From an uncultured Verrucomicrobiales bacterium (lineage in GTDB: Bacteria; Verrucomicrobiota; Verrucomicrobiia; Verrucomicrobiales; Akkermansiaceae), in NCBI GenBank assembly GCA_905478925.1, contig CAJQKQ010000014.1, positions 1 through 45,939 on the forward strand: a DNA stretch of 45,939 nt, given 5' to 3'. Both the position numbers and the translations under genes were made by a program. Under the pieces are notes generated by a model. That model was not told the DNA's origin, ran no database searches, and worked only from the letters and a program-made list of their open reading frames with translations. Shown in pieces: positions 7,015-14,725 of the stretch (positions are counted from its first letter, which is position 1; the number at the start of each line of letters is the position of its first letter).

Positions 7015-9022
7015 AAAATCAAGGTGGGGCAGATGGGTCTTCGCCGTTCTGGCTCTCGGGGCGATGGCGGTGGTCTTCGTGAACATGTTCATCGACAATA
7101 TGCCCAAGGGCGAGGCGCAGAAAGTCGAGGGCTATGAGCCTTGGGAAGAGGAGACAGTGGAACTCGTTGAATCCCTTCCCGTCCAGGACGGGGGGCGAAT
7201 CAAGCCGCTCTCGACCTATGCGGGCTTCCAGATGCTCGGCCTGCACGGTGCCCGCTCGATGAAGGTTGAGGGGGAAGGAGGTGAGGTTTCAAAGCTGACC
7301 CCGACGGAGTGGCTGATGGACACCCTTTTTCGCCCGGAACTCGCAGTGGATCTTCCCACTTTCCGTGTTGATAATTCCGACGTGCTTGAGGCAATCGGCG
7401 TCGAGGTAAAAGGCCGTCGCGACCGCTACAGCTACAACGAGATCGGGCCCGGCCGCGACAAGCTCATCGAGCTGGCGCAATCCTACGAGCCGATTGTGAA
7501 AAAGGAACGAGATCCGGTGCAGCAACAGACGATCGACCTCGCCTACAACATCCGGAATTATGAGAGCATGATGTACTACTTTTCGTTCGCGCGGACCGGA
7601 GTGGTTCTGCGGGGATCGGGAGGGGAGAGGCAGCCCGACCAGCGAGCGGATTTCAGCGCGGTGATGACCACTGCGCCACAGTTACGGAGGCAAATCGCTC
7701 GTTCGCAACAGCAGGGCGAATCGATCGATGAACGGATGCAGGATATGCTCCAACAGGTGTTGATCGGTGCGAACTACGCGAAGTTCGGGCTTTTTATCTT
7801 GCCTCCGAAGAGTGCGTCCGACGGAACCTGGCTGACCTCTGGGAATACCATCATGGATGTGATGACGACTCAGTCCAAGGATACTGAAACCGCCATCGGT
7901 GACATCGGTGCGCAGGAAACGGCAGTGCGCTCGGTGTCGATTTCGGAGAAGGAGTTCCGTAAGCATTTCGGTGAATTCAAGGAACGCGTTGTGAAGCGCG
8001 CGAATTCGCGTGGTGAATACAAACGGATCGGGATGGAGGTATCCTACTTCAAGCGGGACTATTTTCTCAATGCGATGGTATACTTCCTCATCGGGTCGCT
8101 CTGTGCGCTGGGGATGTGGGCGTTGGGTCGCGGGAAAACGGGCAAATGGCTTTCGTGGGCGACGCTTGCCTTTACTGTCGTTGCTGCGGGTTATTGTGTC
8201 ACCGCGATCATTATCCGGTGCGTCATTATGGATAGGCCTCCGGTGGGAAATCTCTACGACACGGTGATATTCATCGGAACCACGGGTGTGATCTTCTCCT
8301 TGCTGGTGGAATGGATGTCGCGGAAACGCTTCGCGCTGGGTCTTGCTCCCATCCTCGGCACCGCCCTGATCCTGCTGGCCCGCCGCTATGAGGTGGGTGA
8401 TGCGGGCGATCACCTCAATCCGCTGGTCGCCGTGCTGGATTCGAATTTCTGGTTGTCGACCCATGTCATTACGATCTCGCTCGGATATTCCGCCGGATTG
8501 CTTGCCGCGATGCTCTCCTGCGGATACGTGCTGATGCGCGGGCTGAACCTCGACGGAAAGAACAAGGATCTGCGCAAATCTCTGACCAAGGCGGTATACG
8601 GCTGCCTCTGCCTCACCGTCTTCCTCTCGCTGGTGGGCACTGTGCTCGGCGGCATCTGGGCGAATTATTCCTGGGGTCGTTTCTGGGGCTGGGACCCGAA
8701 GGAGAACGGGGCGCTGATGATTGTGCTTTGGACTCTGGCCATCCTTCATGCACGCCTCGGCGGCATCTTGAGGGAATGGGGGCTTCACTTCGCCTCAATT
8801 TTCACCGCATGCGTCGTGGCATTCTCATGGTGGCACGTGAACTTCCTCGGTGTAGGTCTGCATAACTATGGATTCACCGCTGGCAAGGGAACGATCTGGA
8901 TCTTCTACGCAGTGATGATGACATTCATCCTCTTCGGCGCGCTGGCGATGCTGGTCGAGAGGTTGTTGAAGCCGTCACCTTCTCCGAAAAGTACCGAGGA
9001 GATCAAGGGTCTTGAAGCCTAG
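7004..9022 (+). CDS. ccsA: Cytochrome c biogenesis protein CcsA with large N-terminal ectodomain
   Basis: This is the heme-handling partner of ResB. One N-terminal membrane segment is followed by roughly 300 periplasmic residues containing LPVQDGGRIKPLSTYAGF, then a multi-helix membrane domain. That domain carries the tryptophan-rich heme motif WGRFWGWDPKENGA and histidines in THVITISLGYSAG and WWHVNFLGVGLHNYGF. I use ATG 7004 (672 residues), preceded by AAGGAAACGG and overlapping the resB stop; a GTG at 6980 would add eight residues. AlkB follows after five bases. Confidence 0.92.
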   Translation: MQNKKSRWGRWVFAVLALGAMAVVFVNMFIDNMPKGEAQKVEGYEPWEEETVELVESLPVQDGGRIKPLSTYAGFQMLGLHGARSMKVEGEGGEVSKLTPTEWLMDTLFRPELAVDLPTFRVDNSDVLEAIGVEVKGRRDRYSYNEIGPGRDKLIELAQSYEPIVKKERDPVQQQTIDLAYNIRNYESMMYYFSFARTGVVLRGSGGERQPDQRADFSAVMTTAPQLRRQIARSQQQGESIDERMQDMLQQVLIGANYAKFGLFILPPKSASDGTWLTSGNTIMDVMTTQSKDTETAIGDIGAQETAVRSVSISEKEFRKHFGEFKERVVKRANSRGEYKRIGMEVSYFKRDYFLNAMVYFLIGSLCALGMWALGRGKTGKWLSWATLAFTVVAAGYCVTAIIIRCVIMDRPPVGNLYDTVIFIGTTGVIFSLLVEWMSRKRFALGLAPILGTALILLARRYEVGDAGDHLNPLVAVLDSNFWLSTHVITISLGYSAGLLAAMLSCGYVLMRGLNLDGKNKDLRKSLTKAVYGCLCLTVFLSLVGTVLGGIWANYSWGRFWGWDPKENGALMIVLWTLAILHARLGGILREWGLHFASIFTACVVAFSWWHVNFLGVGLHNYGFTAGKGTIWIFYAVMMTFILFGALAMLVERLLKPSPSPKSTEEIKGLEA

Positions 9023-9027
9023 GGACG

Positions 9028-9627
9028 ATGGATTTTTTCGGGGCCGATCCGGATGAGAACCTGCTGCCGTGTGACGGCGAGGCATATTATCACGGCTCGG
9101 TTTTCGGCGAGAGCGAGTGCGAAGAGATTCTGGGTTCGCTGATCGAAGGGATCCCTTGGAGGCATGACCAGGCCGTGATGTTCGGGAAACGTATTGTGAC
9201 GGCGCGGAAAGTGGCGTGGTTTGCGGACGGCGGGGTTTCCTATTCGTATTCCGGAACGGTGAAGCGTGCGCATCTGTGGACAGAACTCCTGCTGCGGCTA
9301 AAAAGTGCGGCGCAAATCCGAACGGGAGCGACCTACAATTCCTGCCTGCTGAACCTCTACCACGATGGTAGCGAGGGGATGGGTTGGCACAGCGATGATG
9401 AGAAGAGCATCGAGGTGGGGAGTTCGATTGCTTCGCTGAGTTTCGGCGCGGAGAGGAAATTTTCCTTCAGGAACAAGGCGACGGAAGAGAAGGTCTCGGT
9501 AATGCTCGAGAACGGTGGCTTGTTGAATATGAAGGGAGAAACGCAGCGGTTTTGGCAGCATCAGCTGCCGAAGACGAAGAAGGTGGACGAGCCAAGGGTG
9601 AATCTAACGTTCCGGAGGATGAGTTAG
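9028..9627 (+). CDS. alkB: AlkB-like 2-oxoglutarate/Fe(II) dioxygenase
   Basis: This 199-residue enzyme probably reverses N-alkyl lesions in nucleic acids by oxidative demethylation. The iron ligands are His121 and Asp123 (GWHSDDE) and His178 (FWQHQLPK). Arginines near 190 and 196 (PRVNLTFRR) match the 2-oxoglutarate-binding pair, and YNSCLLNLYHDG is typical of the family. The start lies five bases after ccsA, so it may be cotranscribed without sharing a function. It is close to the ALKBH2/3-type short form; the nucleic acid substrate is not determined. Confidence 0.92.
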   Translation: MDFFGADPDENLLPCDGEAYYHGSVFGESECEEILGSLIEGIPWRHDQAVMFGKRIVTARKVAWFADGGVSYSYSGTVKRAHLWTELLLRLKSAAQIRTGATYNSCLLNLYHDGSEGMGWHSDDEKSIEVGSSIASLSFGAERKFSFRNKATEEKVSVMLENGGLLNMKGETQRFWQHQLPKTKKVDEPRVNLTFRRMS

Positions 9628-9689
9628 TGAGCCGACTCTTGAGGCCGCTTTGGTGTGGCTGTATTTTTTCTGATGCGACGCCTCGGACA

Positions 9690-9706
9690 GCGGCTTGAAA
9701 AGCCGC
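9690..9706. other. Short hairpin between convergent alkB and der
   Basis: GCGGCTT and AAGCCGC form a 7-bp stem with a three-base loop (GAA) in the 90-bp gap between convergent genes. There is no clear T-run in either direction. It may serve as a weak terminator or be part of a dispersed repeat. Confidence 0.35.
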
Positions 9707-9717
9707 GCGCCTATGGA

Positions 9718-11115
9718 TCAGTGCCCCTGGTTGCGCTTTTTCGGTGGCTCCCATTCGCGGCGGCGGCGGGAGCGGCAGGAGAAAATGACCGGGATTCCGG
9801 GAGCCGGATGGGCTTCGCGGAACTGGTTGGTCAGGTAGGCCTGGTAAGAATCCGTCATAAGATGCTTGTCGTTGACGAAGAGCACAATGGTCGGCACGGG
9901 GATGACCGTGTATTTCTCGTTGAGAGCGGTGGTAGTGTAGAAAAGCTTGAGTCGCCTCGTCTTGTTGTCGGTCGGTGGCGGGTTCTTCGCCATCGATGCC
10001 TGAATGATGCGGTTGAGCTTGCCGGTGCCGGGGATGTCCTGCGCACTTTCTTTGATCGCGATGGCCTTTTTTAGGACGTGGACTGTGGAGTCTCCCGTTT
10101 TCGCGGAACAGGCGACGAAGGGTGCGTATGAAAGGAAGAACAGCTCGCGTTTCACGTGATCCTCGGCCTCGGCAACGCGAGCCTTGTAGTCTGCACCTGG
10201 GTGGTAGAGGTCGAACTTGTTGAGCACGACCAGGCAGGGCTTTTTCTCATCAAGGATGAGCTGGGCGATCTTGCGATCCTGGGCAGTGACGCCGGCCGCC
10301 AGATCGATGACAAGGACGCAGAGATCGGAGCGGCGAATGGCCTTTTCCGAACGGATCGCGGAGAAGACCTCGACCGAGTTGTCGCGCTTGCCGCGGGGGC
10401 GCAGGCCGGCGGTGTCGATGAGAGTGAAGGCCTCACCGTTGAAGGTGTAGGGGAGGTCGACTGCATCGCGGGTTGTGCCGGCGATGGCGGAGACAATGGT
10501 GCGTTCGTCCTTGAGTATTGCGTTAATCAGGGAGGATTTTCCGGCGTTCGGGCGGCCGATGATGGCGAGCTTGATGCCGACCTTTTCGACGACCTCCATG
10601 ATTTCCGCATCCTCGGTGGCAAGGGGCTCGAGCACTTCATCCATTCGGTCGATGAGCTCGCTGAAGTTGCGTCCGTGCTCGGCGGAGACGAACACGGAGT
10701 CGTCGAGGCCGAGGCTGGTGAAATCGGAAAAGGACGACTCGTGCTTGTCGTGGTCGACCTTGTTGAGGACGAGCAGAACCGGAGGCTTGGCCTTGCGGAG
10801 TTTCTGCGCCAATGCTTGGTCGATGGATGTCAGCCCCTCCTGCGCATCGACGAGGAAAAGGATAAGGTCAGCGGTCTCCATCGCGATATCCGCCTCCATG
10901 GCGACCTGCTCGGCGAAGCCGTCATCGAGCGTTGCGCCGATGCCGCCAGTGTCGATGAGTGTGCAGGGATGGCCTGTGATTGTACAGGGAGCAGCGATCC
11001 GATCCCGGGTTACTCCGGGCTGGTCGTGCACGATGGCGATTTTCCTCCCGGCGAGGCGGTTGAAAAGGGCCGACTTCCCGACATTCGGGCGACCTACGAT
11101 GGCTACGGTGGGCAT
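9718..11115 (-). CDS. der: Ribosome-associated GTPase Der (EngA)
   Basis: Der is a tandem GTPase needed for 50S subunit assembly. Two G domains are clear. The first has P-loop GRPNVGKSALFN at residue 8, DTGG and NKVD. The second has GRPNAGKSSLINAIL near residue 187, DTAGLRPRGKRD and NKFD. A KH-like C-terminal domain follows, ending in a basic tail (CRSRRRREWEPPKKRNQGH). At 465 residues the length is normal. The start ATG at 11115 is preceded by AT-rich leader motif copy 2. It is convergent with alkB. Confidence 0.95.
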   Translation of the reverse strand: MPTVAIVGRPNVGKSALFNRLAGRKIAIVHDQPGVTRDRIAAPCTITGHPCTLIDTGGIGATLDDGFAEQVAMEADIAMETADLILFLVDAQEGLTSIDQALAQKLRKAKPPVLLVLNKVDHDKHESSFSDFTSLGLDDSVFVSAEHGRNFSELIDRMDEVLEPLATEDAEIMEVVEKVGIKLAIIGRPNAGKSSLINAILKDERTIVSAIAGTTRDAVDLPYTFNGEAFTLIDTAGLRPRGKRDNSVEVFSAIRSEKAIRRSDLCVLVIDLAAGVTAQDRKIAQLILDEKKPCLVVLNKFDLYHPGADYKARVAEAEDHVKRELFFLSYAPFVACSAKTGDSTVHVLKKAIAIKESAQDIPGTGKLNRIIQASMAKNPPPTDNKTRRLKLFYTTTALNEKYTVIPVPTIVLFVNDKHLMTDSYQAYLTNQFREAHPAPGIPVIFSCRSRRRREWEPPKKRNQGH

Positions 11116-11132
11116 GGTCTTGAAATTCTAGA

Positions 11133-11152
11133 CTTTAAATTCGAAATTCTAA
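11133..11152. repeat. AT-rich dispersed leader motif, copy 2
   Basis: CTTTAAATTCGAAATTCTAA matches copy 1 (639-658) at 18 of 20 positions and lies 17 bases upstream of the der start. A further GAAATTCTAGA at 11122-11132 extends it toward the gene. Confidence 0.5.
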
Positions 11153-11178
11153 ATGAAGAAGCTTCACAAAAAAGAAAA

Positions 11179-11216
11179 ACCCCGCCGAGTGGCTTTTGAG
11201 GGCCGTTTGGCGGGGT
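11179..11216 (-). terminator. Rho-independent terminator of tRNA-Asp
   Basis: On the minus strand an 8-bp stem ACCCCGCC/GGCGGGGT encloses a 22-base loop and is followed by TTTTTC. It lies 15 bases past the tRNA 3' end and separates it from der. Confidence 0.75.
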
Positions 11217-11231
11217 CAACTCGAACAGGGA

Positions 11232-11308
11232 TGGCGGAGCGGACGGGACTTGAACCCGCGACCTCCAACGTGACAGGCTGGCGCTCTAACCAACTGAGCT
11301 ACCGCTCC
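11232..11308 (-). tRNA. tRNA-Asp (anticodon GTC)
   Basis: The reverse strand folds as a standard cloverleaf of 77 bases with encoded CCA. The acceptor stem is GGAGCGG/CCGCTCC and the D arm GCTCAGTTGGTTAGAGC. The anticodon stem CCAGC/GTTGG has loop CTGTCAC, giving GTC. The T arm is GCGGGTTCAAGTCCCGT. Confidence 0.97.
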
Positions 11309-11328
11309 ATCCCGTTCGGGTGGGCGGG

Positions 11329-11357
11329 AAGCTATGGAGAGGTTGCGGATCGTGCAA
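11329..11357 (-). promoter_or_regulatory. Candidate sigma-70-type promoter of tRNA-Asp
   Basis: On the minus strand TTGCAC (11352-11357) and TAGCTT (11329-11334) are 17 bases apart, placing the start of transcription roughly 10-15 bases before the tRNA. The -10 match is modest. Confidence 0.4.
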
Positions 11358-11478
11358 TCTCTTTTTTGGATGAATCGCATTTTTTTTTTGTATCTGGATT
11401 GGTGTGGGGGCGTTCGGGCGGTTTTTGGCTTTTCCCTGGTGGCACCTGATCGTAGTTTTCAACGTGATCTTCGGGGGA

Positions 11479-12123
11479 ATGGAGCTGTGGTTTGATCCGC
11501 TGGCGCGCAGCGGGCCAGAGGCGATGGCGGTGGATGAATGGCTGCTGGAGCAGGGGAAACAGCCGGTGCTGCGCATCTACCGGTGGGATGGTGCCTGGGG
11601 CAGCCTCGGATATTTCGGAAAACTCTCCGAGGCGATGGAGGGGCTGCCGGGTGTCGATTTGGTGCGCAGGTGGACAGGTGGAGGCATCGTTGACCATCGC
11701 GATGACTGGACATACAGCCTGATCGTTCCGAGGGATCGCGAAGTGGCGCGGATGAAGGGCGGGGAAAGCTACCGTGCGATCCACTGCATTCTGCTCGAAG
11801 TCCTCAGGGAGGAGGGCGGTGCGCCGGGTCTTTCCGCAGGAATCGCGAAATCCGGGGGCATGTGCTTTGAGAACCCGGTCGAGCACGATCTGATGGACGG
11901 AAAGGGCGCGAAGCTCGCCGGCGCGGCCCAGCGACGCGGCAATCTCGGCCTGCTGCACCAGGGTTCCGTTGCGACGGGGGGTGATTCGCGCCTGCGGGGG
12001 GAGCTTTTTGCGGAGCGCCTCGCGAGAAGCTGGTGGGAGGCGGATCATGTCGTCGACGAGGATAGGGTGGCCGCTCTTGTTGAGTCGAAATACGGAAAGA
12101 AGGAATGGCTGGCTCGGAGGTGA
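11479..12123 (+). CDS. Lipoate-protein ligase A/biotin ligase-like protein
   Basis: This 214-residue protein of the LplA/LipB/BPL fold is likely to attach or transfer lipoate or octanoate. Family signatures are RRWTGGGIVDHRDDWTYSL and KLAGAAQRRGNLGLLHQGS, the latter with the expected lysine. I chose ATG 11479 (MELWFDPLARSGPEAMAVDEWL), where family homology begins; in-frame starts upstream to 11404 add a hydrophobic, unrelated stretch. It lacks the accessory C-terminal domain of full-length E. coli LplA. It precedes purC by 40 bp, with no evident functional link. Confidence 0.8.
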   Translation: MELWFDPLARSGPEAMAVDEWLLEQGKQPVLRIYRWDGAWGSLGYFGKLSEAMEGLPGVDLVRRWTGGGIVDHRDDWTYSLIVPRDREVARMKGGESYRAIHCILLEVLREEGGAPGLSAGIAKSGGMCFENPVEHDLMDGKGAKLAGAAQRRGNLGLLHQGSVATGGDSRLRGELFAERLARSWWEADHVVDEDRVAALVESKYGKKEWLARR

Positions 12124-12163
12124 GCAGGCTTGACCGGCAAGGGGGGAAAACTTACCACAGTTC

Positions 12164-12883
12164 ATGCAGCCGATTTATGAGGGAAAAGCGAAGCGCCTTT
12201 GGGGAACTGATGACGCCACAACCTTGAGGATGGAGTTTAAGAATGACGCCACCGCTTTCAACGGGGAGAAGAAGGCCAGTTTCGAGAGCAAGGGTCGACT
12301 CAACAACGCCATCAGCACCCTGATCTACAAATATCTCGAAAGATCGGGCATCCCGACCCACTTCGTCCGCCAGATCGACGAGACCAATGTGGAAGTGAAA
12401 AGGGTGGATATCCTGATGGTGGAGGTCATCATCCGGAATGTCGCAGCGGGTAGTTTCTTGAAACGCACGGGAATGGAGGAAGGGAGAACCTTCTCCGCGC
12501 CGATCATCGAATTTTCCTACAAGAGCGACGAGCTCGGCGATCCGCTCATCAACGACGACTACATCCGCGAAATGAGTCTCGCCACTCCTGAAGATCTCGC
12601 CTTCCTCCGCGAATCGGCGCTTAAAGTGAACACGATTCTCTCCAGTTTCTTTGCCGAGGTCGGACTGAAGCTGGTCGATTTTAAGTTGGAGTTCGGCAGG
12701 CTCGTTTCGGATCCCTCGCAGATCGTCCTCGCCGATGAGATTAGCCCGGACGGCTGCCGCCTGTGGGATCTCAAGACCGGCGAAAAAATGGACAAGGATC
12801 GTTTTCGCAGGGATCTCGGCAATGTCATGGAAGCCTACGAGGAAGTCCTCAAGCGCCTCACGGCGCGTCTCGAATCCAACTGA
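12164..12883 (+). CDS. purC: Phosphoribosylaminoimidazole-succinocarboxamide synthase
   Basis: SAICAR synthetase catalyses the ATP-dependent condensation of CAIR with aspartate in purine synthesis. At 239 residues the length is normal for the bacterial enzyme. Family motifs include YEGKAKRLW at the N-terminus, FKNDATAFNGEKKASF, VEVIIRNVAAGSFLKR, LVDFKLEFG and LADEISPDGCRLWD. A purine-rich GGGGGG lies about 20 bases before the ATG. The lipoprotein gene follows after nine bases. Confidence 0.96.
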   Translation: MQPIYEGKAKRLWGTDDATTLRMEFKNDATAFNGEKKASFESKGRLNNAISTLIYKYLERSGIPTHFVRQIDETNVEVKRVDILMVEVIIRNVAAGSFLKRTGMEEGRTFSAPIIEFSYKSDELGDPLINDDYIREMSLATPEDLAFLRESALKVNTILSSFFAEVGLKLVDFKLEFGRLVSDPSQIVLADEISPDGCRLWDLKTGEKMDKDRFRRDLGNVMEAYEEVLKRLTARLESN

Positions 12884-12892
12884 AACATCCTT

Positions 12893-13333
12893 ATGAAAAT
12901 TGCAGCCCTCCTCGCCGCCTGCCTACTTACCGCCTGTTCTGGGCTGACTGAATCGTTGGTCGTGAAACAGTTTACACTGCGGGATCAGGACACTCTCAAG
13001 GAGGGTGATCCCATGGTTCGCAACGAGAAGATGCGTCGTCTCTACGGAGCGGTCAGCCTTGAGGAGCGGAAAAGCAAACTCGGCCAGTATTACACCGCGC
13101 TTTGGAGCGCTGATGCCGGCGTAGAGAAGGAGATCGTGTTCAGCTACCAGCAGGGCGGCAGCCGCATCAAGAAAATGCGCAGCAGTATCCCCGTCGGTAC
13201 TTCGGAGGGGAAACAGGAATTTGCGATCATCGGCGACGACTATTTCGAGAACGGCCGAGTGCTTGCCTGGAAAATGGATCTCCTCGTCGGCGGGGAAACG
13301 ATCGCCTCGAAGAAATCCTACCTGTGGGAGTGA
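12893..13333 (+). CDS. Hypothetical lipoprotein
   Basis: This 146-residue protein begins MKIAALLAACLLTACSGL. The lipobox LTAC places the lipidated Cys at position 15. The mature part contains KEGDPMVRNEKMRRLYGAVSLEERKSKLGQYY and appears soluble; no known domain is recognised. The short gap after purC suggests cotranscription. Confidence 0.8.
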   Translation: MKIAALLAACLLTACSGLTESLVVKQFTLRDQDTLKEGDPMVRNEKMRRLYGAVSLEERKSKLGQYYTALWSADAGVEKEIVFSYQQGGSRIKKMRSSIPVGTSEGKQEFAIIGDDYFENGRVLAWKMDLLVGGETIASKKSYLWE

Positions 13334-13343
13334 ACTCTAAACT

Positions 13344-13423
13344 CTAAATCTTAAATTCGAAAAAGACGGCGGCTCAGGTTTACGTAAAGGAGAGTTCATC
13401 TTCCTTCGGGTTTAAAATTTAGA
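13344..13423. repeat. AT-rich inverted repeats framing the cinA upstream region
   Basis: TCTAAATCTTAAA (13344-13356) is the reverse complement of TTTAAAATTTAGA (13411-13423) at 12 of 13 positions. The arms enclose about 54 bases and resemble the AT-rich motifs at 639-658 and 11133-11152. A central palindrome TTTACGTAAA sits at 13379-13388. The unit ends 11 bases before the cinA start and may be a miniature repeat element or a regulatory region. Confidence 0.45.
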
Positions 13424-13434
13424 ATTTCATAATC

Positions 13435-14670
13435 GTGCGCATCGAAGTCCTCAACACCGGCACCGAACTTCTCCTCGGTAATACACTGAACACTCACGGC
13501 GGATGGTTCGGCCGCCAGCTCTTCACCATGGGGCTGCGCATCGCCCGCCAGGCGACGGTTCCCGACGGCGATGCGATTCGCGAGGCGTTCGAGGAAATGG
13601 TCGTCCGCGCCGATGCCCTGCTCATCACCGGCGGCCTCGGACCCACGAGCGATGATCTGACCCGCGAGATTGTTGCAACGTCCCTTGGCCTGGAGCTCCA
13701 TCAGGACGAGCAAGCGTTGCGGACGCTGGAGTCGTTTTTCGCGCTACGAGACAAGCCGATGGTGCCCGCGAACCTACAGCAGGCGCTCGTTCCCACCGGG
13801 GCTGATGTATTGCCCAATCCGAATGGCACCGCGCCCGGCCTTTACCTCCCGCCACGCATCAACGGTCTTTCGAATTGCGCGATCTTCCTGCTCCCCGGTC
13901 CGCCGCGCGAGCTTTACCCGATGTTTCATGAGGAAGTCGCACCGCGGCTCCGAGCCCTGTCCGGTGTTGCTGAAGTGGCTTCCGTCAGCGAGCTGAAATT
14001 CACCGGCATAGGAGAAAGCGATTTTCACCAGGGTATCGATGATGAACTCGCCGCTACCGAAGGCCTGGAATATGGCTACTGCGCGCATATGGGGGAGGTC
14101 GATCTCCGCCTCATCGGGAAAGCTGAAATCGTTGTCTCCGCGCGGATTTTGGTTCTCGGAAAATTTTCCAAATACCTCATCAGCGATGACGGCTCGACCA
14201 TCGAGGCCACTGTCATTCGTCTGCTCCGGGAAAAGGGTATGACGCTTGCCACCGCCGAGAGTTGCACCGGCGGCCTTATCGCCAACCGGCTGACCAACGT
14301 CCCCGGTTCCTCCGAGGCGTTCACCCACGGCTGGGTCACCTACGCGAACGAAGCCAAAATTGGTCAGCTCCACGTGCCTGCGGAAACGATAGATATCCAC
14401 GGTGCGGTATCCGAGGAAACCGCCCGCGCCATGGCGGAAGGTGCGCTTGCAGAAAGCGAAGCGGATCTCGCCGTCTCCGTTACCGGCATCGCCGGCCCAA
14501 GCGGCGGGACTGAGGAAAAACCTGTCGGCACCGCATGGCTCGGCCTCGCCGCAAGGGGAGGCCAAACCATCGCCCTGAAAGTTTACCACCCGCGCAACCG
14601 CAAGGATTTCAAACAGTCCGTCGCCCAATCCGCCCTGGACCTCGTCCGACGGCAGCTCGTTGGCGGGTAG
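13435..14670 (+). CDS. cinA: CinA family nicotinamide-nucleotide amidohydrolase
   Basis: This 411-residue protein has the two-domain CinA layout. The N-terminal MoaB/MogA-like domain carries MRIEVLNTGTELLLGNTLNT and GGLGPTSDDLTREI. The C-terminal PncC-like amidase carries TLATAESCTGGLIANRLT and VTGIAGPSGGTEEKPVGTAW. It deamidates NMN to nicotinate mononucleotide in pyridine nucleotide salvage. The start is GTG, directly behind an AT-rich repeat and without a clear Shine-Dalgarno. Confidence 0.93.
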   Translation: MRIEVLNTGTELLLGNTLNTHGGWFGRQLFTMGLRIARQATVPDGDAIREAFEEMVVRADALLITGGLGPTSDDLTREIVATSLGLELHQDEQALRTLESFFALRDKPMVPANLQQALVPTGADVLPNPNGTAPGLYLPPRINGLSNCAIFLLPGPPRELYPMFHEEVAPRLRALSGVAEVASVSELKFTGIGESDFHQGIDDELAATEGLEYGYCAHMGEVDLRLIGKAEIVVSARILVLGKFSKYLISDDGSTIEATVIRLLREKGMTLATAESCTGGLIANRLTNVPGSSEAFTHGWVTYANEAKIGQLHVPAETIDIHGAVSEETARAMAEGALAESEADLAVSVTGIAGPSGGTEEKPVGTAWLGLAARGGQTIALKVYHPRNRKDFKQSVAQSALDLVRRQLVGG

Positions 14671-14692
14671 TCCTATTATCTCTGCCTTTCTC

Positions 14693-14722
14693 ATGAAACC
14701 CTCTTCCTTAGCGGCTTAGCGG
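14693..14722 (+). repeat. Left inverted copy of the ATGAARCCCTCTTCCTT/octamer repeat
   Basis: ATGAAACCCTCTTCCTTAGCG starts at 14693 and matches the minus strand from 15172 (ATGAAGCCCTCTTCCTTTGCG) at 19 of 21 positions. It continues as two tandem octamers CTTAGCGG (14707-14722). The two copies bracket the PLA2-like lipoprotein gene in inverted orientation. Confidence 0.6.
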
Positions 14723-14725
14723 GAG

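Noticed and set aside
7682..8788. Minus-strand 368-residue ORF inside ccsA
   Set aside because: It lies opposite the conserved CcsA membrane domain and is rich in His, Arg and Pro, as shadow frames are.
10156..11199. Plus-strand 347-residue ORF opposite der
   Set aside because: Der has both GTPase domains intact on the other strand; the plus frame has no family motifs and runs through the AT-rich leader.
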